From the NCBI GenBank assembly GCA_963696625.1, contig CAVOKZ010000010.1:1-64000 (forward strand): a stretch of 64,000 nt of DNA, given 5' to 3'. This document shows positions 22,190 to 31,647 of the stretch, in pieces (position 1 is the first letter of the stretch; every line of letters starts with the position of its first letter). The notes below the pieces were generated by a model. That model ran no database searches, was not told where the DNA came from, and saw only the letters and a list, made by a program, of their open reading frames with translations. Source of the stretch: JAWVFN01 sp963696625 (GTDB taxonomy: Bacteria; Actinomycetota; Thermoleophilia; Solirubrobacterales; 70-9). The position numbers and the translations under genes are program-made.

Positions 22190-24352
22190 CTATGAGGCTG
22201 GCGTCGAAACTGCGGTTTCGAGCGGGCCGATCACGGCCGGCAGTGGGTCGGCGCCGGGGACCATCGCGGCGGTCCATTCCTTGATCTCGGGGGTGAGATC
22301 GTCGAGGGTCTTGCCCTCTTCGATTGCGGCCTTGACCTGGGGGATGACTTCGGAGTCGAAGCGCAGCTTCTCGTCGAGAGAGATGATGTCGGGGAGGCGC
22401 AGGGCGGCGTCGGAGAGCTCGGCGCCGATGCGGGCGAGGAGGAGGTCCTTGTAGGCGGCGATCGCCATCGCGTCGGCTCGCTCGTTCATGTGGTCGAGCA
22501 GGGCCTCGCCGGCGAGACCGTCCTCGGTCGCGGCCTCGGGCAGCGCCTGGACGTAGATCTTGACCTTGGGCTCGGTGCCCGAAGGGCGGACGGTGACGGC
22601 GTAGCCCTCGAGGAAGTACTGGAGAACGTTGCGGGAGCTGGCGTCGGTGTCGGAGAGGATCGGGCCGTATGCGGAGTCGTCGAGGAAGTCGACGGCCCTG
22701 GTGACGGCGACGCCGCCGATCTCGTTCGGCGGTTCGGCGCGCAGCGAGGCCATCGTCTTGGTCGTGTTCTCGACGCCCTTCTCGCCGGTCATCACCAGCG
22801 AGCGGGCGGCCTCGGCGTGGCCGCCGAGCTGGTCGAGGATCGAGACGTAGTAGTCGCGGATCGTTCGGCGCTCCGCGGCGAGCCGGCGGTGGAGGATGCC
22901 GAGCAGCAGCGCCGCCGGTGCGGCGTCCTTGTCGCGGATCGCCGGGCTGAGCATCAGCCCGTGGCTCTCCTCGGCGGCGAAGACGACGTCGTCGCCCTTG
23001 CCGGTGACCTCGCCGTAGCGCCCGTCACGATCGAGAGCGACGATCACCTTCGCCACGTACTTGAAGCCGACCAGCAGGTCGTCGACGATCTGCGATCCGG
23101 CGGCCTCGGCGATCCGCCGCAGGAGCTTGGTCGTCACCGCAGTCGTCACCACGATTCCCTTGCGCTGCGGGCCGTCGGGGTCGGCGACCACGAAGTAACA
23201 GAGAGCCGCCGCGATCTGGTTGCCGGTCAGGTGCTGCCAGTCGCCGCCCGGCCCCTTGAGGTCGAGGCCGACCCGGTCGGCGTCGGGGTCGGAGGAGAGC
23301 ACCAGCGCCGCGCCCTGCTCGTCGGCGAAGGCCATCGCCGGGGTGGTCGCCTCCGGCACCTCGGGGTTCGGCGCCCGGAACGGGATCGGCGTGAACCTGC
23401 CGTCGGGGCCCTGGTCGGCGGGGGTCGTGACCGGGATGCCGCTGCGCTCGAGCAGCGCGCCGCAGGTCTGGCCGCCGCAGCCGCAGAGTGGCGTGTAGAC
23501 GATCTTCGCTTCCTCGCCGCCCTCGGCGAGCGCCGAGAGATCGGCGTAGGCCCCGAAGTACGCCTCCTGCGCGGCGGCGGGGACGTCATCGACCAGGCCC
23601 TGCTCGACCGCTTCGTCGAACCCGATCAGCTTGACCTCGCCCGCGTTGCGGATGAACTCGACGATCCGCTCGTCCTCGGGCGGCACCGGCTGGCCGCCGT
23701 GCTCGTTGAAGAACTTGACGCCGTTGTCGTCGGGCGGGTTGTGCGACGCCGAGAAGTTGGTGCCGCCGGTCGTGCCCAGCTCGGTGATGAACCAGGCCAG
23801 CTCGGGAGTCGTCACCAGGCCCTCGGGGTCGCCGGGCCTGGCCATTAAGCAGCGGATCCCGTTTGCCGCGTAGATCCGGCAGGCGAAGCCCGCCAGGTCG
23901 CGCGAGGAGAGCCCGAGCAGGGGGTTGTCGTCTCCCAGGGTCTCGGCATAGGCGCCGTTGATGTCGTTGTAGACGCGGACGTCGTTGGCGACGACGACCG
24001 TGAGGTCGCCCTCGTGCTCGGAGCGCAGGAAGTCACAGTGCCCCTGGATCGAGCTGGCGACGATCGCGCGGTTGAAGCGGTTCGGCCCGAAGCCGACGCG
24101 CCCACGGCGGCCGCCGGTGCCGATCGGCAGGTCGCGCCAGAACGAGTCGAGCAGGAGGGGGAGGTCGCCGGCCTCGACGACACGCTTGATCGCCTCCGGC
24201 TCGGCGAAGGAAACGTCCCCGGAGAGCCAGCGCTCGAGATTCTCGGCGGCGGTCTTGCCGGCGTCCCCGTACCGCTCGGCGAGGGCCGAGAAAGCGTCTG
24301 TTGAGGAGGCGGGCACGCGGACGGGCAGTATGCCTGGGACCCGCTTTTTCAT
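22190..24352 (-). CDS. Phosphoglucomutase/phosphomannomutase (alpha-D-phosphohexomutase), extended
   Basis: 720 residues, about 150 longer than usual. The phosphohexomutase core has the active-site phosphoserine loop GGTNFSASHNPPDDNGVKFF, the metal loop LVLSSDPDADRVGLDL, the sugar loop VFAAEESHGLMLSP and the phosphate loop VTVRPSGTEPKVKIYVQA. It interconverts glucose or mannose 1- and 6-phosphates. The N-terminal 70 residues and a C-terminal helical extension of about 110 residues after the phosphate loop are extra. The gene is divergent from glmS (38 nt between the starts) and convergent with glmM. Substrate preference cannot be read from sequence alone. Confidence 0.9.
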   Translation of the reverse strand: MKKRVPGILPVRVPASSTDAFSALAERYGDAGKTAAENLERWLSGDVSFAEPEAIKRVVEAGDLPLLLDSFWRDLPIGTGGRRGRVGFGPNRFNRAIVASSIQGHCDFLRSEHEGDLTVVVANDVRVYNDINGAYAETLGDDNPLLGLSSRDLAGFACRIYAANGIRCLMARPGDPEGLVTTPELAWFITELGTTGGTNFSASHNPPDDNGVKFFNEHGGQPVPPEDERIVEFIRNAGEVKLIGFDEAVEQGLVDDVPAAAQEAYFGAYADLSALAEGGEEAKIVYTPLCGCGGQTCGALLERSGIPVTTPADQGPDGRFTPIPFRAPNPEVPEATTPAMAFADEQGAALVLSSDPDADRVGLDLKGPGGDWQHLTGNQIAAALCYFVVADPDGPQRKGIVVTTAVTTKLLRRIAEAAGSQIVDDLLVGFKYVAKVIVALDRDGRYGEVTGKGDDVVFAAEESHGLMLSPAIRDKDAAPAALLLGILHRRLAAERRTIRDYYVSILDQLGGHAEAARSLVMTGEKGVENTTKTMASLRAEPPNEIGGVAVTRAVDFLDDSAYGPILSDTDASSRNVLQYFLEGYAVTVRPSGTEPKVKIYVQALPEAATEDGLAGEALLDHMNERADAMAIAAYKDLLLARIGAELSDAALRLPDIISLDEKLRFDSEVIPQVKAAIEEGKTLDDLTPEIKEWTAAMVPGADPLPAVIGPLETAVSTPAS

Positions 24353-24390
24353 GCCTGGACCCCGTCGCCGCTACCCTGTGTCCTCCTCTT

Positions 24391-26256
24391 ATGTGCGGCA
24401 TAGTCGGATATGTAGGCAACCGACCGTGCCGGGACCTGCTGATCGCCGGGCTCGAGAAGCTCGAATACCGAGGCTATGACTCGGCCGGCGTCTCGGTTGT
24501 CTCGGACGGTCAGATCGACTCCGTGCGCGCGGTCGGCAACCTCGCCAACCTGCGGGCGGCGGTCGAGGCCGAGGCCGAGGCCGGCGGCAACGGCGGCGTC
24601 GCCGTGGCCGAGATGCCGGCGACGATCGGCGTCGCCCATACCCGATGGGCGACTCACGGCCGCGTCACCGAGGAGAACGCCCACCCGCATGGCGACTGCA
24701 ACGACAAGATCCACATCGTCCTCAACGGGATCGTCGAGAACCACGGCGAGCTCCGCGACCAGCTCTCCTCCGAGGGCCACCACTTCAGCTCCGAGACCGA
24801 CGCCGAGATCGTCTCGCACCTGATCGAGAAGCACGACCAGGGCGATCTGACCGCCGCCGTGCGCGCCGCCTTCGCCGAGCTGCGCGGCCACTACGCCTTC
24901 GTCGCCATGCACCTCGACCACCCCGAGACCCTGGTCGGCGCCCGCAAGGAGTGCCCGCTGATCGTCGGCACCGGCGAGGGCGAGCAGTTCCTCGCCTCCG
25001 CGATCCCCGCCTTCCTCGCCCAGACCCGCAACGTGATGATGATCGAGAACGGCGAGATCGTCACGGTCACGCCCGAGGGCGTCGAGATCACCGACGCCGG
25101 CGGCACCCCGGTCGCCCGCGACGTCGACGAGGTCACCTGGGACGAGGACGCCGCCGAGAAGGGCGGCTACCCGACCTTCATGATGAAGGAGATCCACGAG
25201 CAGCCCGACTCGGTCGCCGAGACGATCGCCGACCGGCTGCCGGAGGACGACTCGGTCGATCTGTCGGACGTCGATCTCGACGACGAGTTCCTCAAGAACA
25301 TCAACCGGATCGTGATCGTCGCCTGCGGCACCAGCTACCACGCGGGCCTCGTCGGCCGCTACGCGATCGAGCAGTGGGCCCGGATCCCGGTCGAGATGGA
25401 CGTCGCCTCCGAGTACCGCTACCGCGATCCGGTGATCGGCGACGGCGACCTCGTGATCGGCATCACCCAGTCGGGCGAGACCGCCGACACGCTGGCGGCG
25501 ATGCGCCTCGCCTCCGAGCGCGGCGCCAAGGTCCTCGCGATCACCAACATCATGGGCAGCCAGGCGACCCGCGACGCCGACGCCGTCCTCTTCACCCGCG
25601 CCGGGCTCGAGATCGGGGTCGCCGCGACCAAGACCTTCGTCAGCCAGGTCGCCGGCATGTACCTCCTCGCCCTGCGCCTCGCCGAACTGCGCGAGACCCT
25701 CTCCAAGGAGGAGCTCACCGACCTGATCGCCGCCCTGAAGCGGATCCCGTCGCAGATCGGCGAGACGATCGCCTCGGTCGACGAGCGGGTTCAGGCGATC
25801 GCACGCTCGCACCACAACCAGCGCTTCTTCCTCTACCTCGGCCGCAACATCGGCCTTCCCGTGTGTCTCGAGGGCGCGCTGAAGCTGAAGGAGATCTCCT
25901 ACATCCCGACCGACGCCTACGCGGCCGGGGAGATGAAGCACGGGCCGATCGCCCTGCTCGACGAGTCGACGCCGGTGATCGCCGTCGCCACCAACAGCCC
26001 CGTCCTCGACAAGGTCCTCTCCAACGTCGAGGAGGTACGCGCGCGCGGCGCCGACGTCGTCGCGATCGCCAGCGAAGGCGCCGACCGGGTCGCCGACGTC
26101 GCCGACCAGACGATCTTCGTTCCCGAGACCGATTGGATCCTCGAGCCGATCCTCTCGATCCTGCCGCTCCAGCTGCTCGCCTATTACATCGCCCGCCTCA
26201 ACGGGCTCAACGTCGACCAGCCGCGCAACCTTGCGAAGACGGTGACGGTCGAGTAG
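24391..26256 (+). CDS. glmS: Glutamine-fructose-6-phosphate aminotransferase (isomerising)
   Basis: 621 residues from ATG 24391. The N-terminal nucleophile is Cys2 in MCGIVGYVGNRPCRDLLIAG, followed by LEYRGYDSAG and THGRVTEENAHPH. The isomerase half has two SIS domains: ACGTSYHAGLVGRY, IGITQSGETADTLAAMR and the C-terminal LPLQLLAYYIARLNGLNVDQ followed by PRNLAKTVTVE, the family end. It makes glucosamine 6-phosphate, the entry step to UDP-GlcNAc, feeding GlmM encoded nearby. No glmS ribozyme was recognised in the short leader. Confidence 0.97.
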   Translation: MCGIVGYVGNRPCRDLLIAGLEKLEYRGYDSAGVSVVSDGQIDSVRAVGNLANLRAAVEAEAEAGGNGGVAVAEMPATIGVAHTRWATHGRVTEENAHPHGDCNDKIHIVLNGIVENHGELRDQLSSEGHHFSSETDAEIVSHLIEKHDQGDLTAAVRAAFAELRGHYAFVAMHLDHPETLVGARKECPLIVGTGEGEQFLASAIPAFLAQTRNVMMIENGEIVTVTPEGVEITDAGGTPVARDVDEVTWDEDAAEKGGYPTFMMKEIHEQPDSVAETIADRLPEDDSVDLSDVDLDDEFLKNINRIVIVACGTSYHAGLVGRYAIEQWARIPVEMDVASEYRYRDPVIGDGDLVIGITQSGETADTLAAMRLASERGAKVLAITNIMGSQATRDADAVLFTRAGLEIGVAATKTFVSQVAGMYLLALRLAELRETLSKEELTDLIAALKRIPSQIGETIASVDERVQAIARSHHNQRFFLYLGRNIGLPVCLEGALKLKEISYIPTDAYAAGEMKHGPIALLDESTPVIAVATNSPVLDKVLSNVEEVRARGADVVAIASEGADRVADVADQTIFVPETDWILEPILSILPLQLLAYYIARLNGLNVDQPRNLAKTVTVE

Positions 26257-26297
26257 TTTCCGCCGCGGAGCAAGCGTTCGCGAACCGGAGGTTCGAG

Positions 26298-27014
26298 ATG
26301 TTCAGTAGGGGAGCTTTCAGGGCGGTTGTGGTCGCGGCGGCGGGCGCGTGCCTTGCGATCCCGGCGGCGGCCGGCGCCGCGGTTCTCCACGACCAGAACA
26401 ACAACCCGGCCATCAACGGCGTGACGTCACAGTTCGGCACCGGGGCTCCGAACGCCGACGTCCAGGCCGCCGACGACTTCGACGTGCCAGCCGGGCAGAT
26501 CTGGACGATTGGGTCGGTCGACGTGACCGGCTTCTACAACCTCGGCAACGGGCCGGTGCAGAGCGTCAACGTCTACGTCTACCACGACCAGGGCAACCTG
26601 CCCGGTATCGAGGCTTTTGCGAGGAAGAACATCATTCCCTCCAACGGGCTAACGGGGCCGAGCTTCTCCGCGCCGGTCAACGGGGCGCCGCTCGCGGGCG
26701 GGCACAAGTACTGGCTCTCGTTCCAGGTGAACCTCAACGACTATCAGGCTGAGCAGTGGTACTGGCAGAACCGCGTCCTTCAATCCGGCAGCCCGGCCGC
26801 CTTCCGCGACACGGCGGGAACGCTGTTCAGCGGGTGCACCTCCTTCATGGTCCGCAGCGCGCCCGGTTGTCCGGGGCCCGCCGGCTCAGCCGACGAGATG
26901 TTCCGCCTCAACGGCGTCGCGACGGCGGCGAAGAAGAAGTGCAAGAAGAAGAAGAAGGGCAAGCGCCACGCCGCGGTCGCGAAGAAAAAGAAGAAGTGCA
27001 AGAAGAAGAAGTGA
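26298..27014 (+). CDS. Secreted protein with Cys/Lys-rich C-terminal tail
   Basis: 238 residues. The signal peptide (MFSRGAFRAVVVAAAGACLA, cleaved near AGAA) is followed by a beta-rich body of about 180 residues, for example QAADDFDVPAGQIWTIGSVD and SVNVYVYHDQGNLPG. That looks like a jelly-roll or GEVED-like extracellular domain, but I cannot assign it. Two body cysteines could form a disulfide. The last 29 residues are two CKKKKK-type clusters around GKRHAAVA. The tail is seen in several secreted proteins of Thermoleophilia and may bind acidic wall polymers; that is inference. It follows glmS by 41 nt. Confidence 0.75.
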   Translation: MFSRGAFRAVVVAAAGACLAIPAAAGAAVLHDQNNNPAINGVTSQFGTGAPNADVQAADDFDVPAGQIWTIGSVDVTGFYNLGNGPVQSVNVYVYHDQGNLPGIEAFARKNIIPSNGLTGPSFSAPVNGAPLAGGHKYWLSFQVNLNDYQAEQWYWQNRVLQSGSPAAFRDTAGTLFSGCTSFMVRSAPGCPGPAGSADEMFRLNGVATAAKKKCKKKKKGKRHAAVAKKKKKCKKKK

Positions 27015-27055
27015 GCTGATTCCCGCGGGCTGATCGCGGCTACGATGCCGCGGTC

Positions 27056-28654
27056 ATGAGGTTTTCCCTGCGTTTGGGCCTGATTTGCGTTGCGCTCGCC
27101 GCCGCTGCGATCGCCGCCGGCTGCGGCGGAGACGGCGGCGGGGAGGCCGTCACCCCGGAAACCGGGATCACCGAGATCACGCCGCCGGACGCCTCGCTCT
27201 ACGCCGACGCCGTGATCAAGCCGGAGGGCGATCTCAAGGACAGCCTCGACAGCTTTCTCTCGGCGGTGCTCGACACCGACAGCCCGGGTTCGAAGATCAC
27301 CGGCCTGATCGACGAACGGTTCCAGCACAACGGGGAGGACAAGACCTTCGCCGACGACGTCGAGCCCTGGCTCGGCGACGAGGGCGGCGTGTTCACAATC
27401 GGCTTCGCCGACGACGCTCCGGCGTTGACCGCGGTCCAGTCCGAGGACCCGGAGGCGGGCGTCGAGCTTCTCTCCTCGGCGTCGGCCAACCTCTCCGGGG
27501 AGGAGTACAAGGGCGTCTCCTACGAGATCGACGAGGACGGCAACGCCTTCGGCGCGATCGGCGACTTCGTCGCGCTCGGCGACCGGCCGGCCTTCAAGGC
27601 GGCGATCGACGCCTCCGACGGCGAGTCCCTCGCCAACAGCGACCGCTTCCGCGACGCGGTCGACGAACTGCCGAGCGACGCGCTCGGGCGGATCTACGGC
27701 GACGTCAACGGGCTGGTCGCCCGGGTCGCCAAGGACAACGGCGTCCCCGAGAGCACGGTCCAGAACGTCCTTTCCCGGCTCGGCATCAAGGGCACCTTTA
27801 CCGCCGCGGCCCAGGCGGGCGACAAGCGCATCTCGCTCGACGTCGTGGGCGTCCCGGGGCTCGGCACCACCGAGCCTTCGAAGGTCCTGGGCTCGTTGCC
27901 CTCCGACGCCTGGCTCGCGGTCGGGGTCGGCGATTTCGGCGGCAGGCTCAAGGGCCTCGCCGACAGGATCGAAGCGGCCGGCATCCCCGGGATCGGCAAG
28001 GGAGTCGTCGCCGCGGCGGTCGAGTCGCAGACCGGCATCGACCTCAACGAGGAGGTCTTCCCCTGGCTCGGCGACGCCGCGCTGTTCATCCGCGGCACCG
28101 ACCCGGATTCGCTCGAGGGGGCGCTGGTGCTCGAGTCGACCGACGATGCGGCCGCGGCGCAGACGGTCGACGCGCTGCGCTCGGTCGCCGCCGAGCAGGG
28201 CCTGGGGACGGTGGAGCCGCTCGGCCTCAGCGGTGAGGGCGCCGGCTTCACGATCATCAGGGATTCCGACACGACGGATTCGACAGAGACGACGGAGACG
28301 ACGAGTACGACGGGTTTGATCGAGCCGACGGAGCCGACCCGTACGTCGCAGCCCATCAACGTCGTCCAGCAGAAAGGAAGGGTCATCATCGCCCTCGGCG
28401 ACAGCGCGACGGCGGCGGCGCTGACCCCGATCAAGAAGCTTGAGGCTTCACCCGCGTTCGCCGCCGCCAGCGGCGCTCTCGGCGACGACGGCCCGGCCTT
28501 CTTCGTCTCCGCCAAGGTGGCCATCGACTACCTCGCCGCAAGCGCCGGCCTCGACAACCCCGACTTCAAGCTGCTCGAGCCCTACCTCAAGCGGCTCTCC
28601 TATCTGACGGTCGGCAACGAAGACGCCCTCGAGATCATCCTCGGCGCCGAATAG
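27056..28654 (+). CDS. DUF3352-like lipoprotein
   Basis: 532 residues with a lipoprotein signal (RLGLICVALAAAAIAAGCGG, lipobox AAGC). The body matches the layout I associate with DUF3352: repeats of PPDASLYADAVIKPEGDLKD, FTIGFADDAPALTAVQSEDP, a YKGVSYEIDEDGNAFGAIGD core, then a second similar half with ALFIRGTDPDSLEGALVLES. A Thr/Glu-rich low-complexity linker (about 402-425, TDSTETTETTSTT) splits the second half. It should be anchored outside the membrane. Function unknown. acpS starts 2 nt downstream, so they may share a transcript. Confidence 0.7.
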   Translation: MRFSLRLGLICVALAAAAIAAGCGGDGGGEAVTPETGITEITPPDASLYADAVIKPEGDLKDSLDSFLSAVLDTDSPGSKITGLIDERFQHNGEDKTFADDVEPWLGDEGGVFTIGFADDAPALTAVQSEDPEAGVELLSSASANLSGEEYKGVSYEIDEDGNAFGAIGDFVALGDRPAFKAAIDASDGESLANSDRFRDAVDELPSDALGRIYGDVNGLVARVAKDNGVPESTVQNVLSRLGIKGTFTAAAQAGDKRISLDVVGVPGLGTTEPSKVLGSLPSDAWLAVGVGDFGGRLKGLADRIEAAGIPGIGKGVVAAAVESQTGIDLNEEVFPWLGDAALFIRGTDPDSLEGALVLESTDDAAAAQTVDALRSVAAEQGLGTVEPLGLSGEGAGFTIIRDSDTTDSTETTETTSTTGLIEPTEPTRTSQPINVVQQKGRVIIALGDSATAAALTPIKKLEASPAFAAASGALGDDGPAFFVSAKVAIDYLAASAGLDNPDFKLLEPYLKRLSYLTVGNEDALEIILGAE

Positions 28655-28656
28655 CG

Positions 28657-28998
28657 ATGGGCGTCGGCATCGACCTGCTGGAGATCGAGCGACTCGAGGC
28701 CGCGCTCGAGCGCCATCCGCGCCTCGCCGAGCGGCTGTTCACCGAGGCCGAGCTCGCCTACGCCTCCGAGCGCGCGAGGCCCGGCCGCCATCTCGCCGCC
28801 CGCTTCGCCGCCAAGGAAGCCGTGATCAAGGCCCTCGGCCTGCGCCACTTCGGCGTGCGCGAGATCGAGATCGTCGCGGGCGAGCCGCCCAGCGTCGTGC
28901 TCAGCGGCGCCGCCGCGGAAGCCGCCTCGGGCAGGGAGGTCGAGGTCTCGCTGACCCACTCGCGCGAGACCGCGGCCGCGGTTGCCTTCGTCGGCTGA
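28657..28998 (+). CDS. acpS: Holo-[acyl-carrier-protein] synthase
   Basis: 113 residues, typical for AcpS. The metal-binding start is MGVGIDLLEIERLEAAL, and the CoA-binding signature is AARFAAKEAVIKALGLRHFG (usual F-A-x-K-E-A). The end has VSLTHSRETAAAVAF, the SHxxxxAxA-type motif with Thr-His. It transfers 4'-phosphopantetheine from CoA to the serine of acyl carrier protein in fatty acid synthesis. The acpS-nnr-alr order is a conserved cluster in many bacteria. Confidence 0.95.
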   Translation: MGVGIDLLEIERLEAALERHPRLAERLFTEAELAYASERARPGRHLAARFAAKEAVIKALGLRHFGVREIEIVAGEPPSVVLSGAAAEAASGREVEVSLTHSRETAAAVAFVG

Positions 28999-29023
28999 GC
29001 CCTGCCTCTAGGCTGACCGCCTA

Positions 29024-30532
29024 ATGGCGGACTGGCTCGACCCTGTGCTCGACGCCGAGCAGATGCGCGCGGTCGACGCCTGGGCGATCGGCGATCAGGG
29101 CGTCTCCTCGATCGACCTGATGGAGGCCGCGGGCAGATCGCTGGCGGCGATCGCCGAGCCCTGGATCGGGGAAGGGCCGGTGCGGGTCGTGTGCGGCAAG
29201 GGCAACAACGGGGGCGACGGCCTCGTCGCGGCCCGCTGGCTGAGCGAGATGGGCCAGGACGTCGAGGTGCTGATGCTCGCCGCCAGCGACGAGCTCTCGC
29301 CCGACGCCCGCACGAACTTCGACCGCTTTCCGACCGCGAAGACGATGGCGGGCGCCGGCCTCGCCGAGGCCCTCGAAGGCTCGGGGCTGGTCATCGACGC
29401 GATCTTCGGCACCGGCTTCGAGGGCGAGCCCCGCGATCCGGCCAAGGCGGCGATCGAGGCGATCAACGGCTGCGGGGCCCGCGTGGTCTCGGCCGACATC
29501 GCCTCCGGCGTCTCGGCTTCGAGCGGCGAGGTCCAGGGCGTCTCGGTCGACGCCGACGTCACCGTCACCTTCCACGCCGCCAAGATCGGCCACTTCATCG
29601 AGCCCGGCAAGTCGCGCACCGGCGAGCTCGAGGTCGCCGAGATCGGGATCCCGCCCGGGCCGCCGGTCGAGCCGACGGCGGGGCTGATCAACTCGGACGT
29701 GCTGCGCCTGCCGCCGCCGCGCACGCCGAGCTCGACCAAGTTCGACTCCGGCCGCGTCGTCGTCGTCGGCGGCTCGCGAGGGCTGACCGGGTCGGTGGCG
29801 ATGGTCGCCTCGGCGGCGATCCGCAGCGGCGCCGGCTACGCGACGGTCGCCGTGCCGGCTGAGCTCGAGCACATCTACGCGATCAAGCTGACCGAGGTGA
29901 TGACCGCGGGACTGCCCGGCCGCGAGGGCCACCTGCGGCCCGCCGCCGGCGAGCGCGTGCTCGAGGTCTGCGACGGCGCCGAAGCGGTGGTGCTCGGCCC
30001 CGGTCTCAGCAAGAACCTCGGCGCCGCGAACTTCGCCCAGGAGGCGGCGATCCGGATCAAGTCCCCGCTGGTGATCGACGCCGACGGCCTCAACGCCCAT
30101 GCCGGCTCGATCAGCGCCCTCGCCGGCCGCGAGGGCCCGACCGTGCTCACTCCTCACGCGGGGGAGATGGGCCGCATGCTCGGCACCGAGTCGAGCACGG
30201 TCGGGGCGCGCCGCCTCGCCTGCGCCCAGGGCGCGGCGAAGCAGGCGCGCGCGGTCGTCCTGCTCAAGGGCGACGACTCGATCGTCACCGACGGCAAGCG
30301 CATCGCGATCAACCGCCTCTCGAGCCCGGCGCTCGCCACCGCCGGCACGGGCGACGTGCTCTCCGGCGTGATCGGCGCCCTGATCGCGCGCGGGCTCGAG
30401 CCGTTCGAGGCGACCTGCGCCGCGGTCTTCGCTCACTCCCGCGCGGGACTCGATGCCGCCGGGCGGATCGGCCCCGAGTCGGTGATCGCCGGCGACGTGA
30501 TCGACTCGCTACCGGCCGGCCTGAGGCCGTGA
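29024..30532 (+). CDS. nnr: Bifunctional NAD(P)HX epimerase / ADP-dependent NAD(P)HX dehydratase
   Basis: 502 residues with both domains. The N-terminal YjeF_N epimerase (about 1-215) has LMEAAGRSLAA and the VVCGKGNNGGDGLVAARWL nucleotide loop. The C-terminal carbohydrate-kinase-like dehydratase (about 225-500) has VVVGGSRGLTGSVAM, VLTPHAGEMGRMLG, VLLKGDDSIVTDG and the catalytic STATAGTGDVLSG-type motif ATAGTGDVLSGVI. The protein repairs hydrated NADH and NADPH. The end overlaps alr with GTGA. Confidence 0.96.
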   Translation: MADWLDPVLDAEQMRAVDAWAIGDQGVSSIDLMEAAGRSLAAIAEPWIGEGPVRVVCGKGNNGGDGLVAARWLSEMGQDVEVLMLAASDELSPDARTNFDRFPTAKTMAGAGLAEALEGSGLVIDAIFGTGFEGEPRDPAKAAIEAINGCGARVVSADIASGVSASSGEVQGVSVDADVTVTFHAAKIGHFIEPGKSRTGELEVAEIGIPPGPPVEPTAGLINSDVLRLPPPRTPSSTKFDSGRVVVVGGSRGLTGSVAMVASAAIRSGAGYATVAVPAELEHIYAIKLTEVMTAGLPGREGHLRPAAGERVLEVCDGAEAVVLGPGLSKNLGAANFAQEAAIRIKSPLVIDADGLNAHAGSISALAGREGPTVLTPHAGEMGRMLGTESSTVGARRLACAQGAAKQARAVVLLKGDDSIVTDGKRIAINRLSSPALATAGTGDVLSGVIGALIARGLEPFEATCAAVFAHSRAGLDAAGRIGPESVIAGDVIDSLPAGLRP

Positions 30533-31647
30533 CCGAGGTCACCGATCGGGCGTTCGCGCGGATCGACGCCGGCGCGATCGCGCGCAACTGCGAACTGCTC
30601 GCGGGCAAGCTCGACGGGGCGGAGCTCTGCGCCGTGGTCAAGGCCGACGGCTACGGGCACGGCGCCGAGACGGCGGCACGGGCGGCGATTGACGGCGGCG
30701 CCACCTGGCTCGCGGTCGCCGCCGCCGCTGAAGCCGCGGAGCTGCGGGCATCCTTCCCCGAGGCCAAGCTGCTCGTCCTCGGCGCCCTCAGCCCCGGCGA
30801 GGTGAGGCTCGCGCTCGAGTCCGGAGCCGAGATCGCCGTCTGGAAGGAGCGATTCCGCGCGCTCGCATCGCGCGAGGCGGCCAAGGCCGGCAAGCCGGCG
30901 CGGGTCCACGTCAAGCACGACAGCGGCATGGGGCGGCTCGGCGAGAGGGATCCGGACGTCCTGCGCGACCTGGTTCGCGCCTGCGCCGAGGACCCGAATC
31001 TCGAGCTGGCGGGCTTCTGGACCCACTTCGCCACCGCCGACGAGGAGGACGCCTCGTTCATGGAGGAGCAGCTCGGGCGCTTTGAGCCGTTGGCGCGGGA
31101 GGTGAAGGACGCCCACCCCGAGGTCGCGCTCCACGCCGCCAACAGCGCCGCCACCCTTCGCGATCCGCGCACGCACTTCGACCTCGTGCGCTGCGGCGTC
31201 GCGATCTACGGCATGGACCCCTCCCAGGGCGACCCCGCGAAGGCCGGGCTGACCCCGGCGCTCAGCCTGCATTCATATGTCGCCGACGTCAAGCGCTTCG
31301 CCGCCGGCGACAGCGCCGGCTACGGGCGGACCTGGCGCGCCGAGCGCGACACCTGGGTCGGCGTGCTGCCGATCGGCTACGGCGACGGGGTCCGGCGCGG
31401 CCTCGGGAACGAAGCCGAGGTCCTGATCGGCGGCAGCCGCCATCCGGTGGTCGGCACGATCTCGATGGACAACCTCACCGTCGATCTCGGACCCGAGACC
31501 GAGGTGACCTCGGGCGAGCCGGCGGTGCTGATCGGCAGCGACGGCTCCGAGGCGATCCTCGCCGAGGAGTGGGCGGCGAAGCTGGGGACGATCAACTACG
31601 AGGTGACCTGTGGGATCTCGGCGAGGGTCCCCCGCGTCCCGGCATGA
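30529..31647 (+). CDS. alr: Alanine racemase
   Basis: 372 residues. The PLP-binding lysine lies in LCAVVKADGYGHGAETAARA. Further markers are VHVKHDSGMGRLG, the substrate-side AANSAATLRDP, RCGVAIYGMDPS, and the second catalytic Tyr region DSAGYGRTWRAERDT with GVLPIGYGDGVRRGL and the VGTISMDNLTVDLG end. It makes D-alanine for peptidoglycan. It is translationally coupled to nnr upstream (GTGA) and to cca downstream (ATGA). The D-Ala it makes is the residue removed by the DacA-like enzyme at 11.4 kb. Confidence 0.96.
   Translation: MTEVTDRAFARIDAGAIARNCELLAGKLDGAELCAVVKADGYGHGAETAARAAIDGGATWLAVAAAAEAAELRASFPEAKLLVLGALSPGEVRLALESGAEIAVWKERFRALASREAAKAGKPARVHVKHDSGMGRLGERDPDVLRDLVRACAEDPNLELAGFWTHFATADEEDASFMEEQLGRFEPLAREVKDAHPEVALHAANSAATLRDPRTHFDLVRCGVAIYGMDPSQGDPAKAGLTPALSLHSYVADVKRFAAGDSAGYGRTWRAERDTWVGVLPIGYGDGVRRGLGNEAEVLIGGSRHPVVGTISMDNLTVDLGPETEVTSGEPAVLIGSDGSEAILAEEWAAKLGTINYEVTCGISARVPRVPA

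Noticed and set aside
24353..24390. glmS ribozyme in the glmS leader.
   Set aside because: Only 38 nt separate the divergent starts, far too short for the ribozyme core, and no core motif is seen.
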